Positions 1 to 4,644 of a DNA stretch of 6,742 bases are shown piece after piece; the stretch's first letter is position 1, and every line of letters starts with the position of its first letter. The stretch lies in NCBI GenBank assembly GCA_029260695.1, contig JAJDCT010000432.1:1-6742 (forward strand), written 5' to 3'. The translations under genes and the position numbers were made by a program. The DNA comes from Phycisphaeraceae bacterium. Lineage in GTDB: Bacteria; Planctomycetota; Phycisphaerae; Phycisphaerales; Phycisphaeraceae. The notes beneath the pieces were generated by a model. It made no database searches, was not told the DNA's origin, and worked only from the letters and a program-made list of their open reading frames with translations.

Positions 1-1206
1 TTGCATCCCGTCCTCATCGAGGATCACAGCGAAGCGGGCATGGATGGCGGCTGCGTCTTTTAAGAGTTTGCCGACGTTGCGGGTGGTCTTGTAGCTGAAG
101 CGTGCGTGGATATTTTGACGGCGGAGCGCGGTGGCTAAAGCGGGGATGCGCTCGGCGGCTTCGTCGGTGGTGGCGATGAGGAAGACATCGGGCACGGCCT
201 GGACATGATCGGGGACCAGCCCCTTATCCTGCATGACCAGTGAGATGACGACGTCACCCATGCCAAAGCCTACGGCGGGTGTCGGGGGGCCCCCCAGCAG
301 TTCGATCAGCTTGTCGTACCTGCCACCGCCGGCGACGGCGCGTTCGGCGCCGGTGACTTCGTGGACCTCGAACACGGTGCCGGTGTAGTAGGCCAGGCCG
401 CGGACGATCCCCAGGTCGTACTCGCACCAGTCCGCGACGCCGAAGGCCTGCAGCTGTTTATCTAAGGCGTGAAGTGCATCCAGCCCGCCTTCCATCCCAA
501 GCGAACGGGCGAGGTGATCGACGTCCCCGGCGGGGTATTTACGCCGGCACATCTGCTCGAACCGCTCGACCTTGTGCTCGTCCAGGCCAAGCTCAGAGGC
601 ACCGCGAACAAATTCTTCGGGGTCGATCTTGTCCCTGCGATCCAACAGCCCAAACGCTTCGAGCATCTTGTCGTCGGGGACCCCCAGCTTATTGAGGACC
701 TGCTTGACGACTTCGCGGTGGCTGACCTTGAACTTCAGTTGTGTCGGTGTCAGGCCCACGCTCTGGAAGAAATCGACAGCGGTAGCGATGACCTCGGCGT
801 CGGCAGAAGCATCATCGACGCCGAGCATGTCGATGTTCCACTGCCAGTGCTCACGGACCCGGCCACGCTGGGGTTTTTCTGCCCGGCAGAGGTTGGGTGT
901 GCAGAACCACTTGATCGGCTTGGGCAGGCTGTTGGCCTTGGCGGCGACCATCCTCGCGAGCGTTGGGGTGAACTCCGGGCGGATCGCCAACTCCCGGCCG
1001 CCTCGGTCCTGGAAGTGGAACAGCTCCGAGACGATCCCTTCTCCGCTCTTGGCTTTGTAGAGGTCCAGCGACTCGTAGATCGGGCCGTCTACCTGCTCGA
1101 ACCCGTTGCGGATCGACACGCGGCGCCACGCATCGGTCAGGTGATTGCGCCACGCCATGTCGGCTGGGTAGAAGTCGCGCGTACCTTTGGGGGCTTGGAG
1201 TTTCAT
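1..1206 (-). CDS. hisS: Histidyl-tRNA synthetase, partial (C-terminal end outside window)
   Basis: Class II aminoacyl-tRNA synthetase that charges tRNA-His in the cytoplasm. Translating the minus strand from the ATG at 1206 gives 402 codons with no stop before the window edge; bacterial HisRS is roughly 420-500 residues, so a short C-terminal piece is missing. The start MKLQAPKGTRDFYPADM is the usual HisRS opening. Visible are RPEFTPTLARMVA (about 76-88), motif 2 GRVREHWQWNID (115-126), the HisRS-specific RGLAYYTGTVFEV (269-281), GGGRYDKLI (293-301) and a C-terminal anticodon-binding domain from about 340, including ARFSYKTTRNVGKLLKDA. Odd: the motif 3 position reads GFGMGDVVIS (313-322) instead of the common GxxxGLERL, so the usual arginine is absent. 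No clear Shine-Dalgarno precedes the start; a TTGACT lies on the minus strand in the 92 bp gap without a convincing -10. It follows the methyltransferase gene in the same direction. Identity is very secure. Confidence 0.97.
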   Translation of the reverse strand, partial: MKLQAPKGTRDFYPADMAWRNHLTDAWRRVSIRNGFEQVDGPIYESLDLYKAKSGEGIVSELFHFQDRGGRELAIRPEFTPTLARMVAAKANSLPKPIKWFCTPNLCRAEKPQRGRVREHWQWNIDMLGVDDASADAEVIATAVDFFQSVGLTPTQLKFKVSHREVVKQVLNKLGVPDDKMLEAFGLLDRRDKIDPEEFVRGASELGLDEHKVERFEQMCRRKYPAGDVDHLARSLGMEGGLDALHALDKQLQAFGVADWCEYDLGIVRGLAYYTGTVFEVHEVTGAERAVAGGGRYDKLIELLGGPPTPAVGFGMGDVVISLVMQDKGLVPDHVQAVPDVFLIATTDEAAERIPALATALRRQNIHARFSYKTTRNVGKLLKDAAAIHARFAVILDEDGMQ

Positions 1207-1298
1207 GGGCAGGCTAAAGCTTGAGGGATGAGGCTTGAGTCAAAACAAACAGGCTGCAACACATATGCACACCCTTACCAACCACGAACTACCACGCG
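1207..1298. other. Intergenic gap with GCTTGAG direct repeat
   Basis: This 92 bp gap separates hisS from the stop codon of the upstream methyltransferase gene. GCTTGAG occurs at 1219-1225 and again at 1233-1239, a 14 bp period, so the hisS leader reads CTCAAGC twice on the minus strand. I see no stem-loop with a T-run that would terminate the methyltransferase transcript, so read-through into hisS is possible. Confidence 0.5.
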
Positions 1299-2120
1299 TT
1301 ACTTCACGGCCACTATATAAGCGATCCAGCAGGGTTCGCTGCCGGTTTTCGTGGTTCGGCTCCACTCGCCGTCGCCTTCGCCGTCCTTGTCGGTGCCTTC
1401 CCAATAGACGTGGACCTGGCTGAACCCGGCCTCTTCAAGCAGCTCGCGGACCTCGGGGATGGTCCAGAAGCGCCAGTGGTATTCGAACGCACGCTTGAGT
1501 TTGCTGCCGTCCTTGAACTTAAAGTGGATGTAGAAGCTGGCGTCGTGGGTGATCGGATCGTAGCTGGCCTGCTCCCAGATGTACTTGAAGTTGCCGACCT
1601 TGCGGACGTCGTTCTGGTCTTCGGTGATGCACTCGCCGCCGCCCATCATGTCCATGACCATCAGGCCGTCCTTGGCGAGGTTGCCGTGGGCGGTCTTGAA
1701 GTAGCTCAGCAGCTCTTCGCGTGTCTTGAAGTACCAGAACGAAAAGTTCTGTGCGGCGAGGATGTCGGCCTTGGGCGTGCTGTTGGAGCGGACATCGTCC
1801 TTAATCAGGGTGACCCGCTGCTGTTGCTCGGGCTTGAGCTTGGCGAGGTTGTTTTTGCGACCCCAGTTAAGCGGCTCGTCGTCCAAGTCGACCCCGTAGG
1901 CGGTCCGGCCGGCCTGCTTGACCCATTCGCAGCAGACAGCGAACGTCCCGCAGAAGTCCTCACGCAGGATCTTGGGCTTTTTGTCGAAGGCGTCCTTGTA
2001 GGCCTGCTCGAAGAAGTCCATCTCGTGCTCGGGCTCCTGGACCGACTTCTGGTACAGCTTGTACTTGTCGGCCTTGTCCGCGAGGGTGCCGGCTGACTTT
2101 TTATCTTTGGTCTTGCTCAT
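1299..2120 (-). CDS. Class I SAM-dependent methyltransferase, substrate unknown
   Basis: The product is 273 residues and has a Rossmann-type SAM-binding core. LREDFCGTFAVCCEWVK (52-68) is the glycine-containing motif I loop, GVDLDDEPLNWGR (76-88) is the acidic motif II strand expected to contact the ribose of SAM, and IKDDVR (106-111) and NFSFWYFK (125-132) follow as later core elements. The C-terminal half is rich in aromatic residues (YHWRFWTIPEVRELLEEAGF, 214-233), as in methyltransferases whose last helix and strands close the substrate pocket. LREDFCGT recalls a widespread bacterial methyltransferase family without an assigned substrate; this is from memory. The reading frame stays open upstream to 2360, but that extension lies antisense to rsmD. 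The ATG at 2120 (MSKTKDKKSAG) is chosen because the fold starts soon after it and a promoter-like -10 lies directly upstream. There is no Shine-Dalgarno. hisS lies 92 bp downstream. Confidence 0.85.
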   Translation of the reverse strand: MSKTKDKKSAGTLADKADKYKLYQKSVQEPEHEMDFFEQAYKDAFDKKPKILREDFCGTFAVCCEWVKQAGRTAYGVDLDDEPLNWGRKNNLAKLKPEQQQRVTLIKDDVRSNSTPKADILAAQNFSFWYFKTREELLSYFKTAHGNLAKDGLMVMDMMGGGECITEDQNDVRKVGNFKYIWEQASYDPITHDASFYIHFKFKDGSKLKRAFEYHWRFWTIPEVRELLEEAGFSQVHVYWEGTDKDGEGDGEWSRTTKTGSEPCWIAYIVAVK

Positions 2121-2126
2121 GTCGGC

Positions 2127-2154
2127 ATCATATAGATTTGGCCAGCCCGTACAA
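2127..2154 (-). promoter_or_regulatory. Putative promoter of the methyltransferase gene (leaderless)
   Basis: On the minus strand TTGTAC (2154-2149) and TATGAT (2132-2127) are separated by 16 nt, a good sigma70-like match. The -10 hexamer ends only 6 nt before the ATG at 2120, so transcription would begin at or next to the start codon, giving a leaderless mRNA. The lack of a Shine-Dalgarno fits this. It is a prediction from sequence only. Confidence 0.5.
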
Positions 2155-2155
2155 T
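2150..2155 (+). promoter_or_regulatory. Putative -10 element of rsmD (leaderless)
   Basis: TACAAT lies 7 nt before the rsmD ATG, which places the expected transcription start within a base or so of the start codon. No good -35 hexamer is visible at 16-18 nt. An alternative -10, TATAGAT at 2131-2137, would give a leader of about 20 nt, also without a Shine-Dalgarno. The hexamer overlaps the -35 of the opposing promoter, so the two may compete. Confidence 0.4.
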
Positions 2156-2162
2156 CACCGGC

Positions 2163-2861
2163 ATGAGGATCATCGCTGGCACACACCGAGGCAGGCGCTA
2201 CCTGCCGCCTAAAGACGAGAAGACCACCCGCCCGATCACTGATCGGGTCAAGCAGAGCCTGTATGACCGGTTGTGGTCGATGGGGGCGCTGCCCGAGCCC
2301 CCGGCCGAGAAAGCGTCGTTCCGCCCTGCTACCCCCCCGGGAGTTGCCTCGGACATTCAACAGGCCGACGCCGGCAACCCCATACCCGACGAACCAGTCG
2401 ATTCTTCGGCCCCGTTCGAGGTATTGGACATATTCTCCGGCACGGGCAGCCTGGGGCTCGAAGCCCTGTCACGCTGGGCGGACCGCTGCACATTTGTGGA
2501 TATGGACCGTGACGCGGTCGGTAGGCTTGAGCAGAACCTTTCGGACCTGGACCTTGGCGACCGGGCCCGTGTGGTCAAGGCCAGCGCCCTGAACCCCGTC
2601 TGGCTGGCACAACTCAAAGCCGGCTCGATCGCCCTGATCTTCCTGGACCCGCCTTACGCGATTTCGCAAGACGAGCAGGGGCGAAAAGACCTGGTTGCTC
2701 TGATGGGCGAACTCCACCGAGTCGCAGAGCCCGGGTGTTTCCTGACCCTGCGCACCGCCAGCGAGATCACCCCCGACCCTGCCGAGGGTTGGGACGGTCC
2801 GATGAGCCATACCTACGGCTCGATGACGCTTCACTTTTTCACCAACCAAACACCCGCATGA
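2163..2861 (+). CDS. rsmD: 16S rRNA (guanine(966)-N2)-methyltransferase RsmD
   Basis: Methylates N2 of G966 (E. coli numbering) in 16S rRNA during small-subunit assembly, using SAM. The 232-residue protein opens with MRIIAGTHRGRRY and TRPITDRVKQSLYDRL (22-37), both hallmarks of this family, so the ATG at 2163 is well supported. Motif I is LDIFSGTGSLGLEALSR (88-104), the acidic motif II is FVDMDRDAV (111-119), and the catalytic DPPY motif of N-methyltransferases is at 162-165. Odd: residues of about 41-84, rich in Pro, Ala, Asp and Glu, separate the N-terminal motif from motif I, where E. coli RsmD has only about nine residues; this looks like a flexible insert. The gene is divergent from the methyltransferase gene on its left (42 bp between start codons). 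Its last 23 bp overlap the end of the convergent membrane-protein gene on its right. No Shine-Dalgarno is seen. Confidence 0.93.
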   Translation: MRIIAGTHRGRRYLPPKDEKTTRPITDRVKQSLYDRLWSMGALPEPPAEKASFRPATPPGVASDIQQADAGNPIPDEPVDSSAPFEVLDIFSGTGSLGLEALSRWADRCTFVDMDRDAVGRLEQNLSDLDLGDRARVVKASALNPVWLAQLKAGSIALIFLDPPYAISQDEQGRKDLVALMGELHRVAEPGCFLTLRTASEITPDPAEGWDGPMSHTYGSMTLHFFTNQTPA

Positions 2862-3507
2862 TGATGTGGGCGACCTCGACGTAGGCGTTGCCCCAAGCCT
2901 CTTGGCGGAAGAACGTGGTAGCGGCATTTGGCGATCCGATGAACGGGCGGAGCACCCAGCCCATCTGGATGCCGACGAAGGCGTAGATGACCAGCCAGAG
3001 CCGGACCATCACGCGGTGACGGGGGTTGCTAGCGATCAACGGGCGGTAGAGCCGTAGCAGCAGGAGCTGTGCGGTGACGCTGGCGGAGCCGAATATCAGG
3101 GTGTTGAAGAGCAGCGCCGCCTGGTAGTCCGCGCTCGATGCGTACCAGAGAGCGGTGAACGGTGCGAAGGAAGCGAGGACGACGGTGAGTGCGGCCTGGG
3201 TCGCGACCAGGGCACGCAGGGACTTGGCGAAGTCGTCGCGCAGCCCCAGGATGGTGTTGATGACGAAGAAGCTGGGTAGGCTGATCGCGAAGGTGAGTGA
3301 GAGCAGCATCGGGACCTTGACCGCCGAGTAGACGACCTGCCAGAAGCGTTCGCCGGTGACCCCGCCGAAGCTGCCCATGACCGCGCCGTAGAGGAACCCG
3401 AATACGATCATCAGGAGGATGATTTGGCGGGGGCTGGAGGTGTGGCCGACCACCACCCTGGGTTGGGCGCGGAGCAGGTCGTCGATGCCTAGAAGCCTGG
3501 TTCTCAT
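2839..3507 (-). CDS. Multi-pass membrane protein, WVLRPFIG paralog B, function unknown
   Basis: A 222-residue integral membrane protein. Hydrophobic segments lie at about 27-50, 62-87, 97-120, 132-155 and 167-187. The last one runs into GWVLRPFIGSP (183-193), and a short conserved tail ends at FGW. It is clearly paralogous to the gene just upstream: both share a YGAVMGS/YGVCIGA segment, KVPMLLSLTFAISLPS versus KLPLLFFLTLAVTLPS, VLASFAP versus VLASFGP, the WVLRPFIG signature and a following F(F/W)FR motif. It lacks the long acidic loop of its partner. The frame is open further upstream to 3681, but the ATG at 3507 is preferred because the extension lies inside the upstream gene and resembles no membrane protein. 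The gap to that gene is 17 bp with no strong Shine-Dalgarno, so translational coupling is plausible. Its stop lies inside the 3' end of rsmD. No catalytic motif is recognised. Confidence 0.8.
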   Translation of the reverse strand: MRTRLLGIDDLLRAQPRVVVGHTSSPRQIILLMIVFGFLYGAVMGSFGGVTGERFWQVVYSAVKVPMLLSLTFAISLPSFFVINTILGLRDDFAKSLRALVATQAALTVVLASFAPFTALWYASSADYQAALLFNTLIFGSASVTAQLLLLRLYRPLIASNPRHRVMVRLWLVIYAFVGIQMGWVLRPFIGSPNAATTFFRQEAWGNAYVEVAHIIMRVFGW

Positions 3508-3524
3508 AACGAAGTGACCGTGCG

Positions 3525-4343
3525 TCAGCCCCCGAACAGTTTTGCGATCGAATCCAGGACATCCACGAAGAAGTTGCTTTCTCGCTCGCGGAACCAGGTG
3601 AACTCCATGCCCGGCTTGCCGATGAACGGCCTGAGCACCCAACTCATCTGCGCTCCGACCAGCGAGAAGACGATCACCCACACCCGGAACACCGAGCGGG
3701 CCTTGCCCGTGGTCCCGTAACCGAGCTGATCTAAAGCGCCGGCCGGATCGTCCGTGCTTCCGTCATCGACTATATCTTCGCCGCCCTCGGCCGAAGTGGG
3801 TGAAGATGGCGGCTGCGTATCCAACACGATCTGCGCCAGCACCAGTCGGTGCAACGTCCGCAGTAAGAACGCCAAACCCAAGAACCCCGCCAGTGCCGCA
3901 ACCAGCACGTTCAATAGCTTCATGAACGGGTAGCTCTCCGTGCTCACGCTGAAGAACACCACGATCGGGCCGAACGACGCCAGCACCGCCAGCATCACAC
4001 CCAGCATCGCCACCAGCAGCCGGACCACCGACAGCACCGACAGGCGCGAACCCACCAGCGCGTTAAAGACGTAAAGCGACGGCAGCGTCACCGCCAGGGT
4101 CAGGAAAAACAACAGCGGCAGCTTCAAGGCGCTTGCCAGCATCTGCATGTAGGCGTCGTGGTCGGCCCCCCCGGTACGGATCACCGCGTAGGCACCTATA
4201 CACACGCCGTAGACCGCGCCCAGGAACACGGTCACAACCGACAGCCCCCCGATCGGTGTCTCGATCCGTCCATCCTTCAGGGCAGACAGCCGAGTCGCGT
4301 CGCCGCGCAGGATCCCGTCGAGTTGCTTGAACCATCTAATCAT
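3525..4343 (-). CDS. Multi-pass membrane protein, WVLRPFIG paralog A, function unknown
   Basis: A 272-residue integral membrane protein. A short cytoplasmic-looking N-terminus (MIRWFKQLDGILRGDATRLS) is followed by hydrophobic segments at about 34-56, 72-96, 105-132, 142-168 and 219-238. Between the fourth and fifth lies a polar, acidic loop (about 174-210, rich in Ser, Pro, Asp, Glu) that is missing in the downstream paralog. SWVLRPFIGKPGMEFTWFRE (234-253) is the shared C-terminal signature. The ATG at 4343 is chosen over upstream possibilities because GGAGG lies 8 nt before it. From memory I believe similar proteins recur in planctomycetes, sometimes under uninformative names, but no function is assigned here. 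It probably forms a two-gene operon with the downstream paralog (17 bp gap) and is divergent from ffh across 301 bp. Membrane location is well supported; the role is unknown. Confidence 0.85.
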   Translation of the reverse strand: MIRWFKQLDGILRGDATRLSALKDGRIETPIGGLSVVTVFLGAVYGVCIGAYAVIRTGGADHDAYMQMLASALKLPLLFFLTLAVTLPSLYVFNALVGSRLSVLSVVRLLVAMLGVMLAVLASFGPIVVFFSVSTESYPFMKLLNVLVAALAGFLGLAFLLRTLHRLVLAQIVLDTQPPSSPTSAEGGEDIVDDGSTDDPAGALDQLGYGTTGKARSVFRVWVIVFSLVGAQMSWVLRPFIGKPGMEFTWFRERESNFFVDVLDSIAKLFGG

Positions 4344-4351
4344 CGTGATCG

Positions 4352-4356
4352 CCTCC
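4352..4356 (-). promoter_or_regulatory. Shine-Dalgarno of membrane paralog A
   Basis: On the minus strand GGAGG lies 8 nt upstream of the ATG at 4343. It fixes the start of paralog A against the in-frame extension that runs back to 4430. Confidence 0.75.
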
Positions 4357-4366
4357 AGAAAAGGCC

Positions 4367-4382
4367 CACCCCGAGTCGGGTG
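4367..4382. repeat. Short hairpin in the leader of paralog A
   Basis: On the minus strand CACCC and GGGTG can pair around the loop GACTCG. GGGCCTTTTC follows, then the Shine-Dalgarno of paralog A. It has a weak terminator- or attenuator-like look but the stem is only 5 bp. Confidence 0.35.
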
Positions 4383-4437
4383 TTGTTGCTTGAAATGTCG
4401 TACGGACGAAGTGTAACGGCAAGGGACCACAGCAGGC

Positions 4438-4455
4438 TGATACCCCCGCGTATCA
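4438..4455. repeat. Perfect inverted repeat TGATAC-N6-GTATCA
   Basis: TGATAC (4438-4443) and GTATCA (4450-4455) are exact reverse complements around the spacer CCCCGC. The dyad lies between two divergent genes. It could be an operator for a dimeric regulator or an RNA hairpin; no known binding site is recognised. Confidence 0.45.
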
Positions 4456-4523
4456 TGACGCGCCCACGGAACATACGCAATAAATTGCCCGTCGGTTCAT
4501 CGGACCAAGCAAACATGTGCAAA

Positions 4524-4529
4524 TATACT
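4524..4529 (+). promoter_or_regulatory. Putative -10 element of ffh
   Basis: TATACT is a five-of-six match to the sigma70 -10 consensus and is the best candidate upstream of ffh. No good -35 is seen at normal spacing (TTCATC at 4496-4501 is 22 nt away). Start of transcription near 4536 would give a leader of about 110 nt that includes the nested inverted repeat. Confidence 0.4.
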
Positions 4530-4591
4530 GACCCCCTGCCTCCGCGTTGTCACACACCACCGGACCGGATAGGATTCTGCCGGCTCCGATC

Positions 4592-4634
4592 AAAGCCCGG
4601 CCCCGTAAGACTGCGGATTGAATCCGTGGGCTTT
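4592..4634 (+). repeat. Nested inverted repeat resembling a tRNA minihelix in the ffh leader
   Basis: AAAGCCC (4592-4598) pairs perfectly with GGGCTTT (4628-4634). Directly inside the 3' arm, GCGGA (4613-4617) and TCCGT (4623-4627) pair around TTGAA, with one G-T pair. The 7 bp arm abutting a 5 bp hairpin mimics the acceptor plus T arm of a tRNA, but only 14 nt lie where D and anticodon arms would be, so it is not a functional tRNA. The 3' arm ends one base before the ffh AAGGA. Confidence 0.5.
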
Positions 4635-4639
4635 AAGGA
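4635..4639 (+). promoter_or_regulatory. Shine-Dalgarno of ffh
   Basis: AAGGA (TAAGGA with the preceding T) lies 5 nt before the ATG at 4645. It decides this start over the in-frame TTG at 4618, which lies inside the leader hairpin and would add nine residues not typical of Ffh. Confidence 0.75.
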
Positions 4640-4644
4640 CCAAC

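Larger units (their letters stand above)
4344..4644. other. 301 bp divergent intergenic region before ffh
   Basis: This region separates the start of membrane paralog A (minus) from ffh (plus). It contains the Shine-Dalgarno of paralog A (4352-4356), a short hairpin at 4367-4382, a perfect 6 bp inverted repeat at 4438-4455, a -10 like hexamer at 4524-4529, and a nested inverted repeat at 4592-4634 next to the ffh Shine-Dalgarno. I found no complete tRNA, SRP RNA or convincing protein gene in it. Confidence 0.6.

Noticed and set aside
469..1224. Plus-strand open frame of 251 codons
   Set aside because: It lies wholly antisense to hisS, whose motifs are unmistakable; long antisense frames are common in GC-rich coding DNA.
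1410..2096. Plus-strand open frame of 228 codons
   Set aside because: It is antisense to the SAM methyltransferase gene and its Val/Leu/Gly-rich product shows no family motif.
2121..2360. N-terminal 80-residue extension of the methyltransferase
   Set aside because: The extension overlaps the antisense strand of rsmD, is Arg/Pro-rich without structure, and a good promoter lies at the internal ATG.
3508..3681. N-terminal extension of membrane paralog B
   Set aside because: It overlaps paralog A out of frame and reads as low-complexity Arg/Gly/His sequence; the paralog comparison supports the start at 3507.
4618..4644. TTG start giving Ffh nine extra residues
   Set aside because: The ATG at 4645 has a well-placed AAGGA and begins exactly where other Ffh proteins begin.
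4530..4644. Possible SRP RNA gene upstream of ffh
   Set aside because: The conserved apical tetraloop region of bacterial SRP RNA is not present, and the fold seen is only the nested hairpin.
4592..4644. Complete tRNA gene
   Set aside because: Acceptor- and T-arm-like pairing is present, but only 14 nt lie where the D arm, anticodon arm and variable loop should be.
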